From Candidatus Cloacimonas acidaminovorans str. Evry (GTDB taxonomy: Bacteria; Cloacimonadota; Cloacimonadia; Cloacimonadales; Cloacimonadaceae): a stretch of DNA of 64,000 nucleotides. Position numbers and translations under genes: made by a program. Below the pieces are notes generated by a model. It did not search any database. It was not told the origin of the DNA and saw only the letters and a program-made list of their open reading frames with translations. Shown here one piece after another: positions 1 through 7,265 of the stretch (position 1 is the first letter of the stretch; each line of letters opens with the position of its first letter). The DNA is taken from contig NC_020449.1 in assembly GCF_000146065.2 (NCBI RefSeq), forward strand, positions 806,001 through 870,000. Direction: 5' to 3'.

Positions 1-2
1 TG

Positions 3-1115
3 CATTTATGGATTAATGGGGTAAAATATAGTTTAAAAAAGGCAAATATTGCTGACAATAAGGTTATAAATTCTTTTATGTTTTATGGTGCTGGCAGTAA
101 CAATAATGTGGCTAATTGCTTTGTAGATAACATTGTTTATTCCAAAGCGCTTTATTCAAGTCCCTCTAATCAAGCGTCATTTTTTAGCAATCAAAATTGT
201 TCCTCAAATTCAATTGAGCTAACCTGGACCCCTGGTAATGGTAATAAAAGAATTGTTATTTTAAGCACAAATAGCAATATTATAGCTCCTGAGGATGGAA
301 CAGATCCGGAGGCGAATTCTGTTTTTGGCAGTAAAGGTCAGCAGGTTGTTTATAATGGCACTGGAAATTCTGTAACTGTTTCCGGTTTATCATCTTCTAC
401 GACCTATTATGCAAAGGTATTTGAAGTTAACGGTTCCGGATTTGCAACTATGTATAATACAACAGGAAATACTATTCAAATAACTACTGCGGAAGATACT
501 TTGCCGGTAGAGCTGTCCAATTTTAGGGCAGAATTAGATTATCGGAATAGGATTCAACTTATGTGGGTAACGCAATCGGAAACAAATCTTTTGGGGTATT
601 ATATTTATAGAAACGATGTAGATGATGTTACAAATGCAGAATTGGTTTCACCTTTAATTGAAGCAACGAATAATACTTCTTTGCAATTGTATATTTATAC
701 CGATGAAACAATAAACGAGGCAGGTAATTATCATTATTGGCTGCAATGTATTGATTATAACGGGAAGGAAAAGTTATTTGGTCCTTCAATTTGCAAGTAT
801 GAGTTGCCGGTAACTGTTTCAGGAGCTGAAATTCCTTTGCGGGAAGGAATAACGAGTATTTTTCCCAATCCTTTTAATCCCTGCACCACTATCAGTTATG
901 ATATGGATAATGCCGGTTTAATGGAATTGGCTATTTATAATATAAAGGGGCAGAAGGTTTGGGGAAAGATATTGGAACATAGCGGAAAAGGGAATTACAA
1001 ATATCTTTGGAATGGGTGTGATGAAAAAGGAAAGGAATGTAGTTCAGGGATTTATACTGTCATAATGCGATGTGGGGAAAGGAATTACATTAGAAAAATG
1101 ACAATACTGCAATAA
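3..1115 (+). CDS. Secreted protein with T9SS-type C-terminal sorting domain (5' partial)
   Basis: The frame is open from the window edge (first codon at 3), so the first ATG at 78 is internal and the gene starts outside the window. The visible 370 residues begin with the end of what looks like a LamG/concanavalin-type domain (WINGVKYS near the edge, VDNIVYSKAL). A fibronectin-like segment rich in Ser/Thr/Asn follows, then a module starting LPVELSNF with a WVTQSETNLLGYYIYR stretch that I recognise from Bacteroidota-type exported proteins. The last ~80 residues carry the type A sorting signature SIFPNPFNPCTTISY, an IKGQKV strand, an SSGIY turn and a basic end. Family knowledge: such domains direct outer-membrane export by the type IX system and are removed by PorU, a homologue of which lies at 33.4-37.2 kb. 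Substrate and function of the protein are unknown. Confidence 0.85.
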   Translation, partial: HLWINGVKYSLKKANIADNKVINSFMFYGAGSNNNVANCFVDNIVYSKALYSSPSNQASFFSNQNCSSNSIELTWTPGNGNKRIVILSTNSNIIAPEDGTDPEANSVFGSKGQQVVYNGTGNSVTVSGLSSSTTYYAKVFEVNGSGFATMYNTTGNTIQITTAEDTLPVELSNFRAELDYRNRIQLMWVTQSETNLLGYYIYRNDVDDVTNAELVSPLIEATNNTSLQLYIYTDETINEAGNYHYWLQCIDYNGKEKLFGPSICKYELPVTVSGAEIPLREGITSIFPNPFNPCTTISYDMDNAGLMELAIYNIKGQKVWGKILEHSGKGNYKYLWNGCDEKGKECSSGIYTVIMRCGERNYIRKMTILQ

Positions 1116-1164
1116 TATTTCACGCAGATTTCGCAGATAACGCAGATTAAAGAATTATAATATA

Positions 1165-1665
1165 ATGAATTTGAATGAGATAAGCTATCAAATTAGGGGT
1201 GCTGTTTTTGATGTATATAATGAACTGGGACCCGGATTACTGGAAAAAGTTTATGAACAAGCTCTTATTATTGAATTGCAGAATAAGGAGTTACAAGTTC
1301 AAAACCAAGTTCCTATAGAAGTTCTTTATAAAGGTTTTGATCTTGGTCTTATACTATATTTATCTTGAAAAAGACATAAATACATTACTAAACTTATATG
1401 GATTCCTACTTTCGCAGGAATGACAAGTGGCTTTTCTTTCAAGAAATAATATTCAATATCTTCTGGACTTATTTGGTAAATGAACAAGTGGTAATAGAAT
1501 TGAAATCGGTAGAAACATTATTACCTGTTCATCATAAGCAGCTAATAACATACTTGAAATTAGCAAAGAAACCTCTGGGCTTTTTTTATTAACTTCAATA
1601 CTGATTCCATCAAAGACAATATCATAAGAATAGCCAATGACAAAAATCATCCAGACCTTAAATAA
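1165..1665 (+). pseudogene. GxxExxY family gene, copy 1, disrupted
   Basis: The first 61 codons match the intact copy 2 almost exactly (MNLNEISYQIRGAVFDVYNE, LGPGLLEKVYEQAL). After FDL the frame runs into an insertion and stops at 1368. The remainder resumes around 1470 (LVNEQVVIELKSVETLLP) in another frame, and a further extra T in the T-run near 1585 shifts the frame again and removes the last ~24 residues. So there are two independent lesions. The family (GxxExxY, PF13366-like, PD-(D/E)XK fold by family knowledge) has no well established function. Probably non-functional. Confidence 0.85.
1351..1454 (+). mobile_element. MITE-like insertion in GxxExxY copy 1
   Basis: About 104 bp absent from copy 2 interrupts the gene between codons for FDL and the LVNEQ block. 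It contains a hairpin (ATTCCT...AGGAAT around CTTTCGC) and loosely inverted ends (TATCTTGAAAAAG near the left, CTTTCAAGAAATAA near the right). It carries no coding capacity. Related sequence occurs at 2400-2503, 26779-26833 and, inverted, near 4000-4075. Exact ends are uncertain by a few bases because the target is AT-rich. Confidence 0.7.
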
Positions 1666-1741
1666 TAAAATCTGCGAAATCAGCTTGAAGTGGGTTGCAC
1701 GCAGATTTCGCAGATAACGCAGATTAAAGATTTATAATATA

Positions 1742-2137
1742 ATGAATTTGAACGAGATAAGCTATCAAATTAGGGGTGCTGTTTTTGATGTATATAATGA
1801 ACTGGGACCCGGATTACTGGAAAATGTTTACGAACAAGCTCTTATTATTGAATTGCAGAATAAGGAGTTACAAGTTCAAAACCAAGTTCCTATAGAAGTT
1901 CTTTATAAAGGTTTTGATCTTGATCTTCAATATCGGTTGGATTTATTGGTAAATGAACAAGTGGTAATAGAATTGAAATCCGTAGAAACATTATTACCTG
2001 TTCATCATAAGCAGCTAATAACATATTTAAAATTAGCAAAGAAACCTCTGGGCTTTTTAATTAACTTCAATACTGATTCCATCAAAGACAATATCATAAG
2101 AATAGCCAATGACAAAAATCATCCAGACCTTAAATAA
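1742..2137 (+). CDS. GxxExxY family protein, copy 2 (intact)
   Basis: The only intact member of the tandem trio, 131 residues, about the usual family length. The N-terminal helix region has the family signature (GAVFDVYNELGPGLLENVYEQAL), and the C-terminal half has YRLDLLVNEQVVIELKSVE, where the D...ExK arrangement fits a PD-(D/E)XK nuclease-like core. It ends with a short charged tail, NDKNHPDLK. Upstream, TTATAATATAATG sits directly before the start with no good Shine-Dalgarno sequence. A more distant paralogue lies at 21457-21861. The family is widespread, often multicopy and of unknown role; I assign none. Confidence 0.85.
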   Translation: MNLNEISYQIRGAVFDVYNELGPGLLENVYEQALIIELQNKELQVQNQVPIEVLYKGFDLDLQYRLDLLVNEQVVIELKSVETLLPVHHKQLITYLKLAKKPLGFLINFNTDSIKDNIIRIANDKNHPDLK

Positions 2138-2213
2138 TAAAATCTGCGAAATCAGCTTTAAGTGGGTTGCACGCAGATTTCGCAGATAACGCAGATTAAA
2201 GATTTATAATATA

Positions 2214-2713
2214 ATGAATTTGAACGAGATAAGCTATCAAATTAGGGGTGCTGTTTTTGATGTATATAATGAACTGGGACCCGGATTACTGGAAAAAGTT
2301 TATGAACAAGCTCTTATTATTGAATTGCAGAATAAGGAGTTACAAGTTCAAAACCAAGTTCCTATAGAAGTTCTTTATAAAGGTTTTGATCTTGGTCTTA
2401 TACTATATTTATCTTGAAAAAGACATAAATACATTACTAAACTTATATGGATTCCTACTTTCGCAGGAATGACAAGTGGCTTTTCTTTCAAGAAATAATA
2501 TTCAATATCTTCTGGACTTATTTGGTAAATGAACAAGTGATAATGGAATTGAAATCGGTAGAAACATTATTACCTGTTCATCATAAGCAGCTAATAACAT
2601 ACTTGAAATTAGCAAAGAAACCTCTGGGCTTTTTAATTAACTTCAATACTGATTCCATCAAAGACAATATCATAAGAATAGCCAATGACAAAAATCATCC
2701 AGACCTTAAATAA
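2214..2713 (+). pseudogene. GxxExxY family gene, copy 3, disrupted
   Basis: Same structure as copy 1: codons 1-61 intact, stop at 2417 inside the same ~104-bp insertion, then the C-terminal half (LVNEQVIMELKSVE onward) readable to 2713 in a different frame. It lacks the extra T of copy 1, so its second half is intact and could in principle be translated from the ATG at 2447, which lies inside the insertion and would give an 88-residue protein with 22 foreign residues. I treat it as a pseudogene. Confidence 0.8.
2400..2503 (+). mobile_element. MITE-like insertion in GxxExxY copy 3
   Basis: Nearly identical to the copy 1 insertion and at exactly the same codon, offset by 1049 bp. The shared site and sequence show a single insertion followed by duplication or conversion, not two separate events. 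Confidence 0.7.
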
Positions 2714-2747
2714 TAAAATCTGCGAAATCAGCGTAATCGGCGTGAGA

Positions 2748-3914
2748 TTAATACAATTGCAGGAGGTAAATATCATTTAAATTAAGGGGATTTTGAAAAG
2801 CGGGAACGACAGCATTGATAGTTTTCAGGGCTGAATAAGAATCACATTCGGCAATAACTGAAAAGATGTCTATTCCCTTTGCTTGCAGTTGGTTAAGTGT
2901 ATTTTGATTAACGCAGGCACCTGATACATTTTCTAAATTATCATTTCCATCGCTGGCAAGAGCATAAAAAGTAATATGCTTTTTGCCGGCGATTTTTTTT
3001 GCCAGCAAAAGGGCAAGATGTGTGCAGCGTCCTCCAATTCCATTTCCGGTAACTTTCACAGGTGCTTCTCCGCCAAAGATATACATCCCTTTTTTGTCTG
3101 TGGAAAAAGCAAAATCAGCAATAAATTCTGCTACATTTTCTACATTTTCAGAAAAATATCGGGGCTGAACATAAACGGGGGGAGGAAGTTCTTTAGCTAA
3201 CTGATAGCGAAGAGAGAAGTTATCGCCTATAATAGAATAGTAAAGTTCCTGCTTGCCCTTTTTCAATTTTGCCTGATAATAATTATCTTCAATTTTTTGG
3301 GAATTAGCAGGGAAAAAACAGCCGGAAGCAATAATTTCAGGTTCATTATCCGGGACATCGGAAAGAGCATAACAATATATTTTCATAGCTTTTATATAGT
3401 TAAGTGCCTTTCCGGCTTTGACTTTGGACTTTTTAGCGCGTTCATAATTCATTTCTTTGATATTTAAGCCACTTTGCAGCAGGTTCTTATTAAAAGCAAT
3501 CAAATCCTCTAAAGTAAAACCGTTAATTGGCACTTCAAATAGAGAACTTCCTCCTCCACTAAGCAGGATTATAAGTTCTTCATTTGCATGAAGTTCCTGT
3601 AGCCAGGAAAGAATCTCCCGGCTATATTTGATAGTATTGATATCAGGAATGGGATGGCTTGCTTCTCTAACTATTAAATTGGGTATTATTCCGGTTACAT
3701 TTCCATATTTTGTAAGCAGATAGCCGGAATAATTTATTTCCCTTTTATTTAATATGTCTACACACACCTTAGCCATTGGAAAAGCACTTTTTCCGATGGC
3801 TAAAATTTTTACAGGAGGGGAAAGAGGTCTTTTTTCCAAGTCCTTTTTTAGTTCAGGCAGTGTATTTAGTTGCCTGAGAGCGCTTTCAAATGCGTTTATA
3901 ATCAGGTCTTTCAT
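2748..3914 (-). CDS. Glycerate 2-kinase (MOFRL/DUF4147 family)
   Basis: 388 residues. It phosphorylates D-glycerate to 2-phosphoglycerate with ATP, feeding serine or glycerate carbon into lower glycolysis in the cytoplasm (family knowledge). Visible family features are the glycine-rich LLSGGGSSLFEVP loop near residue 120, the conserved NLLQSGLNIKEMN segment, and the C-terminal MOFRL domain with FGGEAPVKVTGNGIGGRCTH and ALASDGNDN. The length is slightly short for the family (about 410-450). The start ATG at 3914 fits the N-terminus (MKDLIINAFESAL), although no strong ribosome site is visible. It stands alone, downstream of two small hairpins, and convergent with the GxxExxY repeats. Confidence 0.88.
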   Translation of the reverse strand: MKDLIINAFESALRQLNTLPELKKDLEKRPLSPPVKILAIGKSAFPMAKVCVDILNKREINYSGYLLTKYGNVTGIIPNLIVREASHPIPDINTIKYSREILSWLQELHANEELIILLSGGGSSLFEVPINGFTLEDLIAFNKNLLQSGLNIKEMNYERAKKSKVKAGKALNYIKAMKIYCYALSDVPDNEPEIIASGCFFPANSQKIEDNYYQAKLKKGKQELYYSIIGDNFSLRYQLAKELPPPVYVQPRYFSENVENVAEFIADFAFSTDKKGMYIFGGEAPVKVTGNGIGGRCTHLALLLAKKIAGKKHITFYALASDGNDNLENVSGACVNQNTLNQLQAKGIDIFSVIAECDSYSALKTINAVVPAFQNPLNLNDIYLLQLY

Positions 3915-3928
3915 ATTTTAATTCCGCG

Positions 3929-3982
3929 TTGCCAAATTCCAATTTGGCAGAATAATTAGGTTGCCGAATTTCGCTTCGGCAA
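3929..3982. repeat. Pair of short perfect hairpins (REP-like)
   Basis: Two adjacent palindromes: TTGCCAAATT/AATTTGGCA (3929-3949, 2-bp loop) and TTGCCGAA/TTCGGCAA (3961-3982, 6-bp loop). They lie between the minus-strand serpin-like gene and the glycerate kinase start. No T-run follows, so a simple intrinsic terminator is unlikely. Related GGCAACTTCCAATTT-type sequence is found at 30370 and 49050. Confidence 0.6.
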
Positions 3983-3999
3983 AACAGAAAAGCATATCA

Positions 4000-4075
4000 A
4001 TGTAATTATATTATTTCTGGAATGAAAAGTCCTTTGTTATTCTTGCGAAAGTAGACATCTGTATAAGATTAAAAA
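4000..4075 (-). mobile_element. MITE-like element copy, reverse orientation
   Basis: Read on the minus strand this stretch contains CTACTTTCGCAAGAATAACA followed by a CTTTTCATTCCAGAAATAATAT segment. It aligns base for base, with scattered mismatches, to the right part of the insertion at 1351-1454. It is intergenic. Its left end is not clear. Confidence 0.55.
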
Positions 4076-4183
4076 TATTTACGCAGTATCAAACATAAGC
4101 TTATATTCCAGCGGACTTTATCAAGTTTGACAAAAGAGAATTATTCACTCTAATGGTTAAATAGGATTTAGCTTAACCTTTTT

Positions 4184-5233
4184 TCAATCGGATGCTTGCA
4201 TCAATTTTGTATCACCAACTCCCAGAATAAAATAGGGATTATTGGAATTAGCCCGTTTCATAATCACCCAATAGGGCTTATCTAAGATCAGATTTTTGGG
4301 TTTATAAGCATCAGGATTTATGGAAGTTATCATTCCTATGATAGCTTCATTTTCAACGCGGGCACCTTTTTCGTCCATATCAAATTTGATAATTTCCTGC
4401 ATTAGAGCAATTTGGTAACCGTCAAGTTTTTTGTTTGTAACCTTTTTATTTAGCATTTCTTTATACTCGCGTTCATAATTTAGGTGTAAAATCGGTGCCT
4501 GAAAAATATCTTTCCGGTTCATTACAGTTCCAGGCATAAAATCTGCTTTTTCTTGAGCTGGTGCCTTTGTTTTCAGCATTTTTAAGACCTCATCGGGTTT
4601 ATCCATTGGAAATCCCTTAGCCAGAAAAATCTGGTCTTGGTTATCTTTTAATTTCAAAGCGAGCAAGAACTTATCGTCATTTTCATAAGCCAAAATATAA
4701 ACATTGGAATAGCTTTCAGCACCGGAAGTAAAACCATTAATTTTTTGATCCATAAAATTCAATTCCTGCTTTTGGAAAGCGATTGCATATTCAATTTGTT
4801 TAAGAAAATAGGCATAAGAGATAATATCTCTGTCACCTAATTTTAACTGCAAATCTGGTATGGTTTTGTCAGGAAATTTTGCCCTGCATTCATAATTGAT
4901 AAGATTAACTGTTTTTTGACCGTATCCGCTTTTCACATAATAACTTGCAGCATCTATATCGGCTTTAGAAAAAACGGGATTATTTAAGCAATACAGTGTT
5001 TTAAGTGCGGATTCATCTTTAGTATCAAGTTCAATGGGTTCACTTGTAAAACTTTCTATCAGTTCATTCCAGGCAAGATTCATTGCTCCGCCCCAAATAT
5101 AATTGTTGTGAAATTTACTGCCGGTATAATTAAAGTTTTCAGTTTCCGGAGTGATCTCTTTGGTTTTATGGTGGCAGCAAGCCGAAAATAAGAGGGCAGT
5201 TATCAGGATTATGACAATTTGATATTTCTGCAT
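4184..5233 (-). CDS. Putative lipoprotein with serpin-like C-terminus
   Basis: 349 residues. A signal peptide with lipobox LLFSAC (Cys20) predicts a lipid-anchored envelope protein. No catalytic motif is seen. Several stretches recall the serpin fold in the right order: GGAMNLAWNELIESF near the mature start (serpin helix A), APILHLNYEREYKEML (like the serpin sheet segment written PKFK...Y.L...L), then KFDMDEKGARVENEA (like the reactive-loop hinge, usually DEKGTEAAAAT) and DKPYWVIMK...NPYFILGVGD (like the final ADHPFLFFI...ILFMGRV strands). If it is a serpin, the Ala-rich hinge is replaced by bulky residues, which argues against protease inhibition. This is inference from pattern only; otherwise an uncharacterised lipoprotein. 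It is a single gene between intergenic repeats. Confidence 0.55.
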   Translation of the reverse strand: MQKYQIVIILITALLFSACCHHKTKEITPETENFNYTGSKFHNNYIWGGAMNLAWNELIESFTSEPIELDTKDESALKTLYCLNNPVFSKADIDAASYYVKSGYGQKTVNLINYECRAKFPDKTIPDLQLKLGDRDIISYAYFLKQIEYAIAFQKQELNFMDQKINGFTSGAESYSNVYILAYENDDKFLLALKLKDNQDQIFLAKGFPMDKPDEVLKMLKTKAPAQEKADFMPGTVMNRKDIFQAPILHLNYEREYKEMLNKKVTNKKLDGYQIALMQEIIKFDMDEKGARVENEAIIGMITSINPDAYKPKNLILDKPYWVIMKRANSNNPYFILGVGDTKLMQASD

Positions 5234-5545
5234 TTTTTAACCTCATTTCATCTTTTTGGCAGGATAAATTACGGGGAAATTGTGTCAATAACAATGTATA
5301 TCTTTCACGAATTATGCATATCATATAGATTTCAATTGATAATGGGCTTAGGAGGAGCAGGATTTGTGTAATTTTCTCTCTCACAGATTACACAGATAAC
5401 ACAGATATATATTAGAAAGGATTTATAATTTTCCATTCTCAATTTTTCATTAAAGCAATCACCATTTCTCTATCTTTCCCTCAAAAAACCATTGACAGCA
5501 ACAGCCAGCCCTAAAAATAAGCATTATCTTAAAGAGGAGTAATAA
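5234..5545. other. Intergenic region between divergent genes
   Basis: 312 bp separating the divergent lipoprotein and outer-membrane protein genes. It holds one copy of the dispersed CACAGATTACACAGATAACACAGAT motif near 5383-5408 and a TTGACA box at 5492-5497 whose matching -10 (AATAAG or TAAAAA) is weak. AGAGGAG at 5532-5538 is the ribosome site for the gene at 5546. Nothing else is recognised. Confidence 0.6.
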
Positions 5546-6811
5546 ATGCGAAACGGAATAAAAATTATAATAGTGTGTTTGTTTTGCACTTTAACTTGGT
5601 CAATGCAGGGGGAAACAATTTCTCCTTTTTCCTTAAAGGATAAGACATTTGAAGCAAGAGCTGATTTTGGAATTGGAACCTTGAAGAACAGGAATTTTTC
5701 TTTTTGGGAAGGCAATTCTTCCTTTCATTATCCCCAAAATATTCAAGCGGAAATGGATTATGATAGTTATTCCAGTTTTCCCGAATGGAGTAAAAATGTC
5801 ACTTTTCATTCCGCTCAGGAATTCTTGTATCTTGATGTGCCAAATAGTGGGGGAAATATTCAAGAGTTTAATTCATTTAATACTATTGGTGTAAAATCCA
5901 GATTAGCAGGAGTAGAGGTCTTTTATAACTTGATAAATAACCGTAATGATACAGATAAAAAGGCAACAAGTTATCATTTTAACAAGTATGGAATAGGTGC
6001 CGGTTTTCCTAATTCGGAATCATTACGACTTTTTGGCTGGTTAATGCATACCGATTTAAGCGATATTTATCCCGAAGTTGATTTTTCGTCCTATAAAGCT
6101 CAAATGGCTAAACGCTATAGCAGTAAAAGTCAAATAGCAGAACTGGGAATGGAATATGAATATAATGAGATACCGGATAAGGTATCAGAGGAAGAGCTAA
6201 TTAAAGTATCTGAATATTTTCCGGATGACTATCTGGATTGGACTCCTAAAAAACGGTTTAGCGCTTATGTTTACGCTTCCAGTATGCGGAATTTTTATCT
6301 GGAACCTTTTTTCCTAAATGGGCATGCTCCTGACTGCAGTCCCTTATTATTAGCCAATAAATCTGCCAGTAGTGTGTTATGCAGATTTACCACAGAAGAC
6401 AGAAAAAATGATTATGTGGATAACTCACAGATTGTTTTAGACGGCATTCTTGCCCTTAATTTCGGGAAATATTTCGGGCTTGATTTTCGCTATGATTCTG
6501 AAAAGAAAGAGGATTACAAAAACGATATAAAGGAAAATACTTACAATATTACAGGAAATATGCGGTTAAATTTTATCGGAAAGGAATCATATCGGCTAAT
6601 TGGTATTTTGGAGTATTTATACAATAAAACCAAAGGTGAAAATGCCTCTGAAAATCTTAATTTTGGATTATATGGAATTTTACGCTTGAAAAATCATTTG
6701 AATTTAATCGCCTACCTGAAACTGGATAATGAATGGCAAAGAAAGGATGATTTTTTAGAGTTTGACCACAGAGATAATAAGCTCGGAACTATCCTTTCCG
6801 TGAGATTATAG
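5546..6811 (+). CDS. Putative outer-membrane beta-barrel protein
   Basis: 421 residues with a cleavable signal peptide (IIIVCLFCTLTWSMQGE, cleavage probably after GE or earlier). The mature part is rich in aromatic residues and alternates polar and hydrophobic positions typical of beta-strands (RLNFIGKESYRLIGILEYLY, NHLNLIAYLKLDNEW). It ends in a DNKLGTILSVRL strand, resembling the last strand of a barrel although ending in Leu rather than Phe. I do not recognise a family. AGAGGAG lies 7 bp before the ATG. A promoter and the ferredoxin gene follow 60 bp downstream. Confidence 0.55.
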   Translation: MRNGIKIIIVCLFCTLTWSMQGETISPFSLKDKTFEARADFGIGTLKNRNFSFWEGNSSFHYPQNIQAEMDYDSYSSFPEWSKNVTFHSAQEFLYLDVPNSGGNIQEFNSFNTIGVKSRLAGVEVFYNLINNRNDTDKKATSYHFNKYGIGAGFPNSESLRLFGWLMHTDLSDIYPEVDFSSYKAQMAKRYSSKSQIAELGMEYEYNEIPDKVSEEELIKVSEYFPDDYLDWTPKKRFSAYVYASSMRNFYLEPFFLNGHAPDCSPLLLANKSASSVLCRFTTEDRKNDYVDNSQIVLDGILALNFGKYFGLDFRYDSEKKEDYKNDIKENTYNITGNMRLNFIGKESYRLIGILEYLYNKTKGENASENLNFGLYGILRLKNHLNLIAYLKLDNEWQRKDDFLEFDHRDNKLGTILSVRL

Positions 6812-6840
6812 TTGACATAATATTTCCAGATTTTGATATG
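6812..6840 (+). promoter_or_regulatory. Possible sigma70-type promoter for the ferredoxin/AOR operon
   Basis: TTGACA at 6812-6817 with a weak -10 candidate (TGATAT, 6834-6839) after a 16-bp spacer. It lies 30 bp before the ferredoxin start. The -35 is perfect, the -10 poor, so this is only a candidate. Confidence 0.4.
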
Positions 6841-6871
6841 GAATCATTAAAGAAAAGGGGGAATTTTTATA

Positions 6872-7255
6872 ATGAAAGTGCTAAAGACCTTTCCTGATAA
6901 ATGCATAACCTGCCATAATTGCGAAAGCGCCTGCTCCAAACTCTATTTTAAAGAGGATAATGCAGAAAAATCGTGCATAGTAATTAACGAAGAGGTTTAT
7001 CCTCCGGAAATGATTGTCTGTAATCAATGCGGGAATTGTATTGATATATGTCCTACTTTAGCATTAACCATTAATACTCAAGGGGTAGTTATGTTGAATA
7101 AATCCCTTTGTATTGGCTGTTTGATGTGCGTAGCTGCCTGTCCGAATAATGCAATGCGTTTTGCTAAAGGTGTTTATAATCCTTTTAAATGCATTGCTTG
7201 CGGAAGTTGCCCCAAAACCTGTCCCGCTGAAGCAATAGAATTAGTAACCGCTTAA
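6872..7255 (+). CDS. Polyferredoxin subunit of aldehyde oxidoreductase (four [4Fe-4S] motifs)
   Basis: 127 residues with four cysteine motifs in a row: CITCHNCESAC, CNQCGNCIDICP, CIGCLMCVAACP and CIACGSCPKTCP, giving 16 ligands for four [4Fe-4S] clusters. This is the layout of the small electron-transfer subunit (AorA type) that partners tungsten aldehyde oxidoreductases in some anaerobes (family knowledge). The next gene begins 10 bp downstream after an AAGGAG site, so the two are co-transcribed and very likely form one complex passing electrons from aldehyde oxidation to a soluble ferredoxin. AGGGGG lies upstream of the start. It is soluble and cytoplasmic, with no signal peptide. Confidence 0.85.
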   Translation: MKVLKTFPDKCITCHNCESACSKLYFKEDNAEKSCIVINEEVYPPEMIVCNQCGNCIDICPTLALTINTQGVVMLNKSLCIGCLMCVAACPNNAMRFAKGVYNPFKCIACGSCPKTCPAEAIELVTA

Positions 7256-7265
7256 GGAGAGAAAA

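Larger units (their letters stand above)
1121..2745. repeat. Tandem triplication of a GxxExxY gene cassette
   Basis: Three direct units begin at 1121, 1698 and 2170, each opening with CACGCAGATTTCGCAGATAA, then ~40 bp of leader, a GxxExxY gene and a tail reading AAAATCTGCGAAATCAGC. The units are about 577, 472 and 576 bp. The length difference is almost wholly the ~104-bp insertion present in units 1 and 3 and absent from unit 2. Sequence identity between units is very high, so the duplications are recent or are kept alike by recombination. Confidence 0.9.

Noticed and set aside
4184-5233. Calling the lipoprotein a functional protease inhibitor
   Set aside because: The hinge region lacks the alanines needed for loop insertion and the family assignment itself rests on weak resemblance.
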